Assembly (NCBI GenBank): GCA_964540905.1
Contig: CAZIOS010000003.1
Coordinates: 1-64,000, forward strand
Source of the DNA: VAYN01 sp964540905
GTDB lineage: Bacteria > Actinomycetota > Thermoleophilia > Solirubrobacterales > 70-9
Reading direction: 5' to 3'
DNA: 64,000 nucleotides
Shown here piece after piece: positions 50,010 to 59,877 of this stretch (positions are counted from its first letter, which is position 1; every line of letters begins with the position of its first letter). The notes under the pieces are model-generated. The model saw only the letters and a program-made list of their open reading frames with translations. It ran no database searches and had not been told where the DNA came from. The position numbers and the translations under genes are program-made.

Positions 50010-50504
50010 ATGCACGAGCTCGACCTGAAGCTGCTGCGCCTGATGCGCACCCGCGGCCACAGCCCCGGGCTGGAGTCCGCCGCGGTGGCGCTGGGCAGGG
50101 CCGGCAACAACGGCGCGGTCTGGATCGCGCTCGGCGTCGCCCTCGCCCTGCTCGACCCCGAACGGCGCGAATCGTGGCTGATCTGCGCCGCCCTCGGGCC
50201 CCTCGCGATCGGCCTCAACTACGGGATCAAGCTGCTGGTCCGCCGCCCGCGACCGCAGCTCGAGGGCCTGCCAGCGCTCGGCGGCGCCCCCACCTCACTC
50301 AGCTTCCCCTCCGCCCACGCGGTCTCCTCGTTCGCGGTGGCGGTGGCGATGGTCCGGGTCGACCCGGCCACCGCCGGCGCCCTCGTCGTCGCCGTGGCGA
50401 TCTCGCTCGGCCGCCCCTACCTGGGGATGCACTACCCGTCCGACGTCCTCGCCGGCGCCTTCATCGGCGTCGCCCTCGGGCTCGTGGTGCCCCTCTCGCT
50501 ATGA
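50010..50504 (+). CDS. PAP2-family phosphatase (membrane)
   Basis: A 164-residue membrane phosphatase with the three acid-phosphatase signatures: KLLVRRPRP, SFPSAHA and SLGRPYLGMHYPSDV. Four to five membrane helices can be drawn. Substrates of the family are polyprenyl or lipid phosphates such as undecaprenyl pyrophosphate or phosphatidylglycerol phosphate. The stop overlaps the ychF start as ATGA. It is divergent from the BtrH-like gene, 14 bp away. Confidence 0.88.
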   Translation: MHELDLKLLRLMRTRGHSPGLESAAVALGRAGNNGAVWIALGVALALLDPERRESWLICAALGPLAIGLNYGIKLLVRRPRPQLEGLPALGGAPTSLSFPSAHAVSSFAVAVAMVRVDPATAGALVVAVAISLGRPYLGMHYPSDVLAGAFIGVALGLVVPLSL

Positions 50505-51574
50505 AGGTCGGGATCGTCGGGCTGCCGAACGCCGGCAAGTCGACCCTCTTCAACGCCCTGACCAAGGGGGGCGCCCAGACCGGCGACTACCCGTTCACGA
50601 CGATCGAGCCCAACGTGGCGATCGCCCAGGTTCCCGACGAGCGCCTGCAGAAGGTCGCCGAGACGGTGCGCAGCTCGAAGCTCGAACCGGCGACGATCTC
50701 CTTCCACGACATCGCCGGCCTGGTCAAGGGCGCCTCCGAGGGAGAGGGGCTCGGCAACCAGTTCCTCGCCTCGATCCGCGAGACCGACGCGATCTGCCAC
50801 GTCGTCCGCTGCCACACCGAGTCCGGGGTGCCGCACCCCGACGGTCGCGTCGACCCGCTCGCCGACATCGAGACGATCGAGACCGAGCTGGTGCTCGCCG
50901 ACTACGACCAGGTCGAGCGCCGGCTGGGGCGGGTCGGCAAGCAGGCGAAGACCGGCGACGCCGAGGCGATCGCCGAGCACGGCTGGCTGCAGGCGGTGTT
51001 CGAGGCGCTCGCCGCCGGGCGCCCGGCGCGCTCGGTGCCGGTCCCCGACGCCGCCCCGAACGCGGCGCGCAACCTGCAGGGTCTGACCACCAAGCCGATC
51101 CTCTACGTCGCCAATGTCGACGAGGGCGACGCCGAGGTGCCCGAGGCGGTCGCCTCGCACGCCGCCGCGGCCGGCGCCGGCGCGGTCGCGGTCAGCGCCC
51201 GGATCGAGGGCGAGCTGGCCGAGCTCGACCCCGCCGAGGCCGAGGAGATGCGCGAGTCCTACGGGGTCGAGGGCTCCGGCCTGGCGCGCCTCGTCCGCGC
51301 CGCCTATGAGCTGCTGGAGCTGATCACCTTCTTCACCGCCGGCGAGGGCAAGGAGGCGGTGGCGCGGCCGCTGCGGCGCGGCGCCACCGCGCTGGAAGCG
51401 GCCGACACGATCCACACCGAGATCATGGAAGCGTTCGTCAAAGCCGAGGCGATCGGCTGGGAGCAGCTAGTCGAGTGCGGTGGCTACGCCGCCGCCCGCG
51501 ACCGGGGCCTGCTGCGGATCGAGGGCCGCGACTACGTCGTCCAGGATGGCGACGTGATCACGATCAAGGTCTAG
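50501..51574 (+). CDS. ychF: ribosome-binding ATPase YchF
   Basis: A 357-residue OBG-like P-loop protein: P-loop GLPNAGKST at residues 7-15, switch region GDYPFTTIEPN, DIAGLVKGASEGEGLGN, the nucleotide-specificity loop YVANVDEGD, and the C-terminal TGS domain (FVKAEAIGWEQLVECGGY, RDYVVQDGDVITIKV). YchF binds ribosomes and prefers ATP. The start is ATG 50501 inside the PAP2 stop codon. Confidence 0.95.
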   Translation: MKVGIVGLPNAGKSTLFNALTKGGAQTGDYPFTTIEPNVAIAQVPDERLQKVAETVRSSKLEPATISFHDIAGLVKGASEGEGLGNQFLASIRETDAICHVVRCHTESGVPHPDGRVDPLADIETIETELVLADYDQVERRLGRVGKQAKTGDAEAIAEHGWLQAVFEALAAGRPARSVPVPDAAPNAARNLQGLTTKPILYVANVDEGDAEVPEAVASHAAAAGAGAVAVSARIEGELAELDPAEAEEMRESYGVEGSGLARLVRAAYELLELITFFTAGEGKEAVARPLRRGATALEAADTIHTEIMEAFVKAEAIGWEQLVECGGYAAARDRGLLRIEGRDYVVQDGDVITIKV

Positions 51575-51605
51575 AGCGCAGGGACCGGGCCTCTAGGGTT
51601 TCCGT

Positions 51606-52634
51606 ATGGACGAAGAGGCGCGGTTTCCGCGGGTCGCCGCCAAGGCCGGCCACTACGAGAGCTTCTACCTCAAGGCCTGCGAGCCGGGCGGGGGGCGCGG
51701 GCTCTGGATCCGCCACACCGTCCACAAGCGGCCCGGCGCCGAGCCGACCGGCTCGATCTGGTTCGTCCTCTTCGACCGCGCCGCGGCGGCGCCGCGGGCG
51801 ACCAAGGTGACGCTGTCGGCGAGCGAGCTCTCGGCGCCGGCCGGCGCCTGGATCAGGGTCGGCCCGGCCGAGATCGGCCCCGGCTTCGCCCGCTGCGGTG
51901 TTCCTTTTCCCCATATAGAGAGGGAAACGCACACCGATCCGAGCGCGGGAGCGCCGGCTCCCTCCTGGGAGCTGAGCTTCGCCGGTGACGCCGCGCCCTG
52001 CCGCTACCTGCCGGCCGACTGGCTCTACGAGGCGCCGCTGCCGCGGACCAAGTTCGTCGCCCCCTTTCCCGACGCCCGCTTCGAGGGACGGCTCGAACTC
52101 GACGACGAGACGATCGAGCTCGCCGGCTGGCCGGGGATGATCGGCCACAACTGGGGCAGCGAGCACGCCGAGCGCTGGGTCTGGCTCGAGGGCAGCGGCT
52201 TTGCCGACGCCCAGGGCACCTACTTCGATGCCGGCGCCGCCCGGGTCAAGCTCGGCTCCCGCACCTCCCCCTGGATCCCCTCGGGGATGCTGGTGCTGGA
52301 AGGCGAGCCGCACCGGCTCGGCGGCCTCGGCGCGATCCGCTCGGCCTCGATCGAGGCGGCGCCCACCGCCTGCTCCTTCGTCCTCCCCGGCAGGGACGTC
52401 GTCGTCCGCGGCCGCGTCGCCGCCCCGGAGAAGGACTTCGTCGGCTGGGTCTACGCCGACCCCAGGGGGCCCGAGCACAACACCGTCAACTGCTCGGTCG
52501 CCGACCTCGAACTGACCGTCGAGCGCCCCGGCCTGCCGCCCCGCGAGCTGACCCTGGCCGGCGCCGGCGCCTACGAGCTGGGGATGCGCGAGACCGACCA
52601 CGGCATCCCGATCCAGCCCTACCCGGACGGCTGA
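51606..52634 (+). CDS. lipocalin-like protein (AttH/CrtC or tocopherol-cyclase-like)
   Basis: A beta-rich protein of 342 residues without signal peptide. ESFYLKACEPGGGRGLWIRH and PGMIGHNWGSEHAERWVWLEG are the landmarks of the two-lipocalin-domain AttH/carotenoid-hydratase/tocopherol-cyclase-like superfamily. The ligand is unknown. Residues of about 98-112 (around VPFPHIERETHTD) are encoded by the hairpin at 51896-51936 and look like an in-frame insertion in a loop. The 3' end overlaps the convergent TetR gene by 16 bp. Confidence 0.65.
   Translation: MDEEARFPRVAAKAGHYESFYLKACEPGGGRGLWIRHTVHKRPGAEPTGSIWFVLFDRAAAAPRATKVTLSASELSAPAGAWIRVGPAEIGPGFARCGVPFPHIERETHTDPSAGAPAPSWELSFAGDAAPCRYLPADWLYEAPLPRTKFVAPFPDARFEGRLELDDETIELAGWPGMIGHNWGSEHAERWVWLEGSGFADAQGTYFDAGAARVKLGSRTSPWIPSGMLVLEGEPHRLGGLGAIRSASIEAAPTACSFVLPGRDVVVRGRVAAPEKDFVGWVYADPRGPEHNTVNCSVADLELTVERPGLPPRELTLAGAGAYELGMRETDHGIPIQPYPDG
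51896..51936. repeat. palindromic element inside the lipocalin-like gene
   Basis: CGGTGT (51896-51901) pairs with ACACCG (51931-51936) and TTTCCC (51906-51911) with GGGAAA (51922-51927) around CATATAGAGA. The left arm GCGGTGTTCCTT (51895-51906) is identical to 12 bases of the hairpin at 38509-38559. The local AT content is far above that of the host gene. Confidence 0.65.
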
Positions 52635-53224
52635 GCGGTTGGCGCCCCGGCGCCCTCTGCCGCCAGCGCGTCGATCCCCAGCTCGAACATCCGCCGCCAG
52701 CCGCCGGGCTCGACCTGCTCGGCGGCGCGCACGGCGCCGAACAGCAGGCGCAGGTCGGCGGTCGTCGCGTCGGCGCGCAGGCGGCCCTCGGCCTTGGCGG
52801 CGTCGAGCAGCAGCTCCAGTGCGGCGCCGGTCAGCGCCCGGGCGCGTTCGACCTCGGGGTCGGCGGAGAGGCAGGCCATCGCCTCGGCGAGGACGTCGTC
52901 GCTGGCCTGGCGCTCGGCGTAGGTGCGCAGCAGCGCCGTCAGCGCCGCCCAGGGCCCCGCGGGGTTGGCCAGGGCCGCGTCGGCGTCGTGCCGCACCTCC
53001 TGCAGCCGCTCGATCACCAGCGCCGCCAGCAGCTCGCGCTTGGAGGGGAACTGGCGGTAGACGCTGCCGACCCCGGCTCCGGCGGCGGCGGCCACCGCCG
53101 GCATCGGCGCGTCGAGACCCTGGCGGGCGAAGACCTCGCCGGCGGCGCGCAGCAGGGTGGCGCGCTTCCCGGCGGCGTCGAGCTCGGACCAGCAGGCGGT
53201 CGCCCCAATGGGCGGAATGGCCAT
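52619..53224 (-). CDS. TetR-family regulator of the adjacent MFS exporter
   Basis: A 201-residue TetR protein. Helix-turn-helix with AGVGSVYRQFPSKRELL at about residues 50-66 and the TetR C-terminal domain (LVIERLQEVRHDADAAL, LTGAALELLLDAAKAEGRLR). It belongs to a different subfamily from the cluster at 400-4816. It is divergent from the MFS gene with a perfect palindrome across its own start codon, the classic repressor-exporter layout. Confidence 0.9.
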   Translation of the reverse strand: MAIPPIGATACWSELDAAGKRATLLRAAGEVFARQGLDAPMPAVAAAAGAGVGSVYRQFPSKRELLAALVIERLQEVRHDADAALANPAGPWAALTALLRTYAERQASDDVLAEAMACLSADPEVERARALTGAALELLLDAAKAEGRLRADATTADLRLLFGAVRAAEQVEPGGWRRMFELGIDALAAEGAGAPTAQPSG

Positions 53225-53229
53225 TCCGC
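53212..53229. promoter_or_regulatory. operator of the TetR/MFS pair
   Basis: GCGGAATGGCCATTCCGC is a perfect 18-bp palindrome lying over the TetR start codon (CAT at 53222-53224), directly before TACTGT (53230-53235), a possible -10 of the MFS gene at 53287. TetR dimers bind palindromes of this size. Confidence 0.75.
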
Positions 53230-53286
53230 TACTGTACTTCGCTTCCCCCGCCGGGTACCAGCCAGCCCCGCCTCCAGTCCCTTTTC

Positions 53287-54735
53287 GTGGCCTCCGAGAC
53301 CGCCGACCGCACCCACCCCAACGTCACCCTCGCCGTGCTCGCCCTCGGCGGGCTCGCCTACGCGACGCTGAGCTCGCTGGTGGTGCCGGCGCTGCCGACG
53401 ATGCAGCGCGAGCTGCACACCACCGAGACCGGGGTCACCTGGCTCCTCACCGGCTACCTGCTCGCCGCCTCGGTCGGGACGGCGATCATCGGCCGCCTCG
53501 GCGACATGTACGGCAAGGAGAAGCTGCTGCTGTGGACGCTGGTCGTCCTCGCCTTCGGCACCCTGCTCGCCGCCGTCGCCAGCTCGCTGGCGCTGCTGAT
53601 CGTCGCCCGCTTCATCCAGGGGGTCGCCGGCGGCATCTTCCCGCTCGCCTTCGGGATCGTCCGCGACGAGTTCCCGGCGGCGAAGGTCGCTGGCGGCATC
53701 GGCCTGCTCTCGGCGATCCTCGGCGCCGGCGGCGGCGCCGGGATCGTCCTCTCCGGCGTGATCATCCAGCACCTCGACTACCACTGGCTGTTCTGGATCC
53801 CGCTCGCCGTGACCGTCGTCGCCGCGGTGCTGACCTGGCGCCTGGTCCCCGAATCGCCGGTGCGCACGCCGGGGCGGGTCAACTGGCTGGCGGCGGCGCT
53901 GATGACGATCGGGGTCTCGGCGGTGCTGCTGGCGGTCAGCCAGACGACCGAATGGGGCTGGGCAGGCTCGAAGACGATCGGCCTGACGCTGGTCGGCTTC
54001 GCCTTCATCGCCGCCTGGGTCGCGGTCGAGGTCCGCAGCGACTCGCCGCTGGTCGACATGACGATGATGCGGGTGCGTGGGGTCTGGACCACCAACGCCG
54101 CCGCCTTCCTGCTCGGCGCCGGTCTCTACGCCTCCTTCATCATCTTCCCCCAGTTCGCCCAGCTGCCGACCAGGACCGGCTTCGGCTTCGGCTCCTCGGT
54201 CGTCGTCTCCGGCCTCTACCTGCTGCCGGCGACGATCGGGATGACGATCCTCGGCCTGCGGGCGGGGGCGATCTCGGCCCGCTTCGGCTCGCGGCTGGCG
54301 CTGCTGGGCGGGACCGTCTTCTCCACCGCCTCCTTCGCGATGCTCGCCCTCGCCCACAGCGAGCCCTGGGAGATGCTGGTCGCCGCCGCCCTGCTCGGGG
54401 TCGGGATCGGCCTCGCCTTCGCCGCCCTCGGCAACCTCATCGTGCAGGCGGTGCCGAGCCATCAGACCGGCGTCGCCAGCGGCGTCAACACGGTGATGCG
54501 GACGCTCGGCGGCGCCCTCGGCGGCCAGCTCTCGGCCACCTTCATCGCCGAGAACGTCTCCGGCAACCTGCCGACGGTGACCGGCTTCACCGAGTCGTTC
54601 TGGATGGCGACCGGCTTCCTCGTCCTCTGCTTCGGCGCCGGGCTGCTGGTGCCGAAGGCGTTGGGAGCGCCGCGGGCGGACGAGACGGCGCCGGGAGCGG
54701 GCGGCGCGCTCGCGCCCGAGGGCGCCCAGGCCTGA
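53287..54735 (+). CDS. MFS multidrug exporter, DHA2-like (14 helices)
   Basis: A 482-residue transporter with about 14 hydrophobic segments. Motif A-like GRLGDMYGKEKLLLW and motif C-like GAGGGAGIVLSGVI mark the drug:H+ antiporter-2 group. The start is GTG 53287 (ASETADRTHPNVT); longer readings enter the divergent regulator. It is probably repressed by the TetR encoded on the other strand and induced by the compound it exports. Converges with the SpoIID-like gene. Confidence 0.9.
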   Translation: MASETADRTHPNVTLAVLALGGLAYATLSSLVVPALPTMQRELHTTETGVTWLLTGYLLAASVGTAIIGRLGDMYGKEKLLLWTLVVLAFGTLLAAVASSLALLIVARFIQGVAGGIFPLAFGIVRDEFPAAKVAGGIGLLSAILGAGGGAGIVLSGVIIQHLDYHWLFWIPLAVTVVAAVLTWRLVPESPVRTPGRVNWLAAALMTIGVSAVLLAVSQTTEWGWAGSKTIGLTLVGFAFIAAWVAVEVRSDSPLVDMTMMRVRGVWTTNAAAFLLGAGLYASFIIFPQFAQLPTRTGFGFGSSVVVSGLYLLPATIGMTILGLRAGAISARFGSRLALLGGTVFSTASFAMLALAHSEPWEMLVAAALLGVGIGLAFAALGNLIVQAVPSHQTGVASGVNTVMRTLGGALGGQLSATFIAENVSGNLPTVTGFTESFWMATGFLVLCFGAGLLVPKALGAPRADETAPGAGGALAPEGAQA

Positions 54736-54744
54736 GGCCCTCCA

Positions 54745-55872
54745 TTACCCCTTGCCGCTGCCGCTGACGACCTTCTGGAAGCTCATCCAGGTGCTGTAGG
54801 CGCCGAGCGCGACCTCGAGCTCTTCGCCGCTGACGGTGCTGACCCCGCCCGTCCCGAAGAGCTTGGCTTCGACGATCCGCGGCGTCACCCCGTGCTTGGT
54901 CACGACCACCTGTTTCAGCCGGCCCTCGAGGTAGGCGCCGAGGCGGGAGCTGAGCTGCGGCCCGCTGAAATGCAGCGTCCACCTGTGCAGCGGGCAGTAG
55001 TAGTCGTAGGGGTCGGGGACGCCCTGCAGGTAGGGGACCGCCGGCCCGCCGAAGACGTTCTGGATGCTCTCGGTGTGGCCGCCCGAGCAGGCCGAGAAGA
55101 GGGTCTCGGCGACGTGGCCCCCGTACTCGAGCACCTGGCCGTGGGTCGCTTCGGCGGCGGCGTTGCTGGTCGTGTACTCGCTTTCCAGCCCTTTGTAGAC
55201 CTGGCTGCGGGTGTCGGCATAGAGGTCGAAGCCGTTGCCGCCGACCCCGGCGGTGAGGGCGAAGGAGCGCGAGGCGACCGCCTGCGCCTTCAGCTCCGCC
55301 ATCGGCCAGGAGGGCGGCGACTCGTTTGGGATCACCCCCTTCACGTACTGGTCGACCGCGAGCGCGTTGACGACGTTGAGCGACCCCGACGCTTCTTCGG
55401 TCGGCACCGTCTCCAGGGCGCCGCGGTAGCTGCCGAGGCCGGCGATCGCGATCCTGCCGCCGGACCCGGCGGCGCGCAGCTTCTGGCCGCAGTTGGCGAG
55501 CGGCCTGCCGCCGGAGCTGCGCAGCCGCACCGAGCCCCCGACCCGGTGCGCCTCGTAGCTGCGCTGGGGGTCGAGCGTCTTGCCGCAGGCGCCGCTGGCG
55601 TTGCTGAAGAGGACGTCGCCGTCGCTGATCTCGAGCAGGACGCGGACGATCCGCGGTCCCGGCAGGGTGCCGATCGCCGTCCCCGGGTAGTAGTGGCCGA
55701 GGATGAAGCGGTAGCCCTTGCCGTGCAGGGCGTAGCCGTAGGCCCCGTAGGCGCTCATGCCGACGCCGTGGCCGAAACCGCGGCCGTGGACGACCCAGCT
55801 GACGGCGGCCTCGGCAGGCGCCGGCAGGACGAGCAGGAGGGCGAGCATGGTGCTGATCAGTCGCTTGCGCAT
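54745..55872 (-). CDS. SpoIID/LytB domain protein, secreted
   Basis: A 375-residue exported protein with a signal peptide (1-22, ending AEA). HGRGFGHGVGMSAYGAYGYA at about residues 29-48 and SLNVVNALAVDQYVKGVIPN, then MAELKAQAVASRSFAL and YADTRSQVYKG, are the hallmarks of the SpoIID/LytB family, which are lytic transglycosylases or their activators acting on peptidoglycan. Here two parts of the motif set, GHGVGMSA and the VKGVIPNE Glu, are intact, so activity is plausible. Not linked to sporulation genes in this window. Confidence 0.87.
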   Translation of the reverse strand: MRKRLISTMLALLLVLPAPAEAAVSWVVHGRGFGHGVGMSAYGAYGYALHGKGYRFILGHYYPGTAIGTLPGPRIVRVLLEISDGDVLFSNASGACGKTLDPQRSYEAHRVGGSVRLRSSGGRPLANCGQKLRAAGSGGRIAIAGLGSYRGALETVPTEEASGSLNVVNALAVDQYVKGVIPNESPPSWPMAELKAQAVASRSFALTAGVGGNGFDLYADTRSQVYKGLESEYTTSNAAAEATHGQVLEYGGHVAETLFSACSGGHTESIQNVFGGPAVPYLQGVPDPYDYYCPLHRWTLHFSGPQLSSRLGAYLEGRLKQVVVTKHGVTPRIVEAKLFGTGGVSTVSGEELEVALGAYSTWMSFQKVVSGSGKG

Positions 55873-55930
55873 CTCTGGGTCAACAAGTTCGGGATGGGCG
55901 AGTCGCGGCCTGCTCTACCCTGTTCTGGAG

Positions 55931-57376
55931 ATGGCGACGCAGGCGATCGAAGCGGTCGACCACAAGCTCCTCGCCGCCGGCGAGTGGAGCGAGAGCGGCG
56001 ATTGGGGCGAGGTCAAGAGCCCCTACGACGGCAGCGTCGTCGGCCGGGTCGCGCTCGGCGACGAGGCCACGGTGGAGCGCGCGGTGGCCGCCGCCCACGA
56101 GGCCTTCGAGTCCGCCGACTTCCCCCAGCACGAGCGGGCGGCGACGCTCGACCGCGCCGCCGAGCTGGTCGGCGAGCGGGTCGAGGAGCTGGCGCTGACG
56201 ATCGCCGCCGAGGCGGGCAAGCCGATCAAGACGGCGACGGTCGAGGCGCAGCGCTGCGTCGACACCCTCACCTTCTCCGCCACCGAGGCGCGCAAGCTGA
56301 CCGGCGGCACGGTGCCGATGGAGGCCTCGGCCGCCGGCGTCGGCAAGCTCGGGGTGATGCTGCGGGTGCCCTACGGGGTGGTCGGCGCGATCAGCCCCTT
56401 CAACTTCCCGCTCAACCTGGTCGCCCACAAGCTCGGGCCGGCGATCGCCGCCGGCAACTCGATCGTCCTCAAGCCCGCCGGCCAGACCCCGATCTCGGCC
56501 CTGAAGCTGGCCGCGATCCTCAACGAGGCGGGCCTCCCCGAGGGCTGGCTCAGCGTCATCCCCGGCCCCGGCTCCAAGGTCGGCAACGCGATCGTCGAGC
56601 ACGAGCTGACCAAGGCGCTGACCTTCACCGGCTCGGCCGGGGTCGGCTGGGACATTCGCAGCCGCGTCCCCCACAAGAAGGTCAACCTCGAGCTCGGCTC
56701 CAACGCGCCGCTGATCGTCCACTCCGACGGCGACTGGGAGGCGGCCGCCGACAAAGCCCAGATCCACGCCTTCTCCCACGCCGGCCAGAGCTGCATCTCG
56801 ATCCAGCGGATCCTCGTCCAGGAGGACGTCGCCGAGGCCTTCACGCAACGGCTGGTCGCCAACGTCGCCAAGCTCAAGGTCGGCGACCCGCTCGACCCCG
56901 CGACCGACGTCGGCCCGCTGATCACCCCCGACGACCGCGACCGGGTCAAGGCCTGGGTCGAGGAGGCGGTCGAGGCCGGGGCCGAGCTGCTGAGCGGCGG
57001 CGAGCTGGTCGACGAGGGCCGCTGCCTGGCGCCGACCCTGCTGAAGTCCCCGCCCAAAGAGGCCAAGGTCTGGTGCGAGGAGATCTTCGGCCCGGTGGCG
57101 ACGATCGACACCTACGGCGAGTTCTCCGAGGCGCTGGCGCTGGCCAACGACTCCAAGTTCGGCCTCCAGGCCGGCGTCTTCACCCGCGACATCGGCCGCG
57201 GCCTCGAGGCCGGCCGCACGCTCGAGTTCGGCGGCGTCCTGATCAACGAGGTGCCGACCTTCCGCGCCGACCAGCAGCCCTACGGCGGCGTCAAGGACTC
57301 CGGCAACACCCGCGAGGGGCCGGCTTTCGCAGTCCAGGAGCTCACCGAGGAGAGGTTCGTCACGCTGCAGGGCTGA
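55931..57376 (+). CDS. NAD(P)-dependent aldehyde dehydrogenase
   Basis: A 481-residue aldehyde dehydrogenase. Cofactor site FTGSAGVGWDIRSR, catalytic Glu in NLELGSNAPLIV, catalytic Cys in AGQSCISIQRI, and EEIFGPVATIDTY are intact. The GQSCIS and NLELG.NA..IV combination resembles the glyceraldehyde-3-phosphate/lactaldehyde or phosphonoacetaldehyde-type branch, different from the dehydrogenase at 43346. The ATG at 55931 is chosen because homologues begin shortly before the segment SPYDGSVVG. The substrate is unknown. Confidence 0.9.
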   Translation: MATQAIEAVDHKLLAAGEWSESGDWGEVKSPYDGSVVGRVALGDEATVERAVAAAHEAFESADFPQHERAATLDRAAELVGERVEELALTIAAEAGKPIKTATVEAQRCVDTLTFSATEARKLTGGTVPMEASAAGVGKLGVMLRVPYGVVGAISPFNFPLNLVAHKLGPAIAAGNSIVLKPAGQTPISALKLAAILNEAGLPEGWLSVIPGPGSKVGNAIVEHELTKALTFTGSAGVGWDIRSRVPHKKVNLELGSNAPLIVHSDGDWEAAADKAQIHAFSHAGQSCISIQRILVQEDVAEAFTQRLVANVAKLKVGDPLDPATDVGPLITPDDRDRVKAWVEEAVEAGAELLSGGELVDEGRCLAPTLLKSPPKEAKVWCEEIFGPVATIDTYGEFSEALALANDSKFGLQAGVFTRDIGRGLEAGRTLEFGGVLINEVPTFRADQQPYGGVKDSGNTREGPAFAVQELTEERFVTLQG

Positions 57377-57401
57377 TTTCACCCCGTCTCTCTTTCCCTA
57401 C

Positions 57402-57435
57402 TATAGTTGGGATATGCAACTTATAGTTGGGATAT
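57402..57435. promoter_or_regulatory. direct repeat before the nucleotidyltransferase gene
   Basis: TATAGTTGGGATAT occurs perfectly twice, at 57402-57415 and 57422-57435, with a period of 20 bp (two helical turns), just before ATG 57440. TATAGT also resembles a -10 box. It is a good candidate binding site for the winged-helix domain of the gene that follows. Confidence 0.7.
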
Positions 57436-57439
57436 AGAG

Positions 57440-58066
57440 ATGGACTTTCAGCGGCCCATGGGTGTGGTCACGCCGACTCTAGACGGAGATGTCCTCGCCG
57501 TGCTGGCGAGAGCCGAAGACGAGTTCAGTGGCCGCCGATTGCACCGGCTGCTCGGTCACGGGTCGGAGCATGGAGTTCGCAGAGCCGCCGATCGCCTTGT
57601 CGATCAGGGCGTCGTCTTGCGGCACCAGGCAGGACAGGCGAAGATGTACCGATTGAATCGGGAGCATCTTGCCGCTCCCTACATCGAAGGGCTCTCTTCG
57701 CTGCGAGCCCAGCTAATCGGTCGGCTTCGGGAAGCTGTCAGGGATTGGGACCCGGCACCGCATTCAGTTTTCCTGTTCGGCTCGGTAGCTCGTGGGGAGG
57801 CCGGCCCTCAAAGCGATCTCGACCTGCTTGTGATTCGCAGGGATGAAACGTCAGAGGAAGAGTCGGCTTGGAGAGACCAGCTCGCGGCTTGCGTGTCAAA
57901 TGCGACTGGTTGGACCGGCAATGAGGCACGAATCCTTGAGTACGGAGTGAGAGAGCTGTCAGATGCCTCGGTCCGGCCCTTAATTGAAGAGGTGCTCATC
58001 GATGGCATAGCGCTCGGGGGGTCACGCCACGATCTGCGTGTCCTGATCGAGCAAGGGGATGCATGA
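57440..58066 (+). CDS. winged-helix/minimal nucleotidyltransferase (MNT) protein
   Basis: A 208-residue protein of lower GC and different codon use from its neighbours. Residues of about 12-75 form a winged helix-turn-helix (GRRLHRLLGHGSEHGVRRA, LVDQGVVLRHQAGQAKMYRL). Residues 105-190 are a minimal nucleotidyltransferase with the catalytic GS (114-115) and DLD (126-128) motif: FLFGSVARGE and SDLDLLVI. MNT proteins pair with HEPN proteins as toxin-antitoxin systems and adenylylate their partner. I prefer ATG 57440, directly after the direct repeats; TTG 57407 would start within the first of them. The gene end overlaps the HEPN gene as ATGA. Confidence 0.85.
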   Translation: MDFQRPMGVVTPTLDGDVLAVLARAEDEFSGRRLHRLLGHGSEHGVRRAADRLVDQGVVLRHQAGQAKMYRLNREHLAAPYIEGLSSLRAQLIGRLREAVRDWDPAPHSVFLFGSVARGEAGPQSDLDLLVIRRDETSEEESAWRDQLAACVSNATGWTGNEARILEYGVRELSDASVRPLIEEVLIDGIALGGSRHDLRVLIEQGDA

Positions 58067-58466
58067 CGGTTCGCCTTCGAGATTGCGACGATCAAGTCGT
58101 CAGCGGGAGGTTCGCGAAGGCGGAGCAGTTCCTCAAGGCCGCCACCACCGTACGCGATCTCGCTGAGGATGAAGCCGATGTGGGCGATGCACTCGTGACC
58201 CTTTGCGTTCATGCCGGAATCGCCGCCTCGGACGTAATCTGCTGCAAAGCGCTTGGCCACTTCGCCCAGGGCGACAATCATCTTCTGGCGATTGACGAGC
58301 TGTCGAAGGTAACGCCGGACGGGAAGAAGCTGGGAACGATTTGCGCTTGCTGCTGCAGATGAAGACGCGAGCCGGATACGCAGCGCCGCCGGTCACCGCC
58401 GAGCAGCGCAAACGAGCCTGGCGCCGTGCCGAGAACCTGTTGGAAGCCGCCCGCTCGCGACTTTGA
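58063..58466 (+). pseudogene. HEPN-domain partner of the MNT protein, frameshifted
   Basis: The open frame from ATG 58063 ends early at TGA 58360-58362 after 99 codons. It carries an HEPN-like helical domain (GRFAKAEQFLKAATTV, LCVHAGIAASDVICCKALG, GDNHLLAIDEL). From 58335 the -1 frame continues the family pattern without a break: NDLRLLLQMKTRAGYAAPP, then AEQRKRAWRRAENLLEAA to TGA 58464-58466. So a single base is missing near 58325-58334, by mutation or assembly error. The usual HEPN RNase motif R-x4-6-H is not evident. The gene ends 8 bp from the convergent fumC. Confidence 0.7.
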
Positions 58467-58474
58467 CTCGACCC

Positions 58475-59803
<1,329 letters not shown>

Positions 59804-59877
59804 CGCTGGTTCGATTGAACCTGGAGCGTATTGACCTCGAACGAGCGGACGATCCCCTGCCCCAGCGGGGAGCCGGC

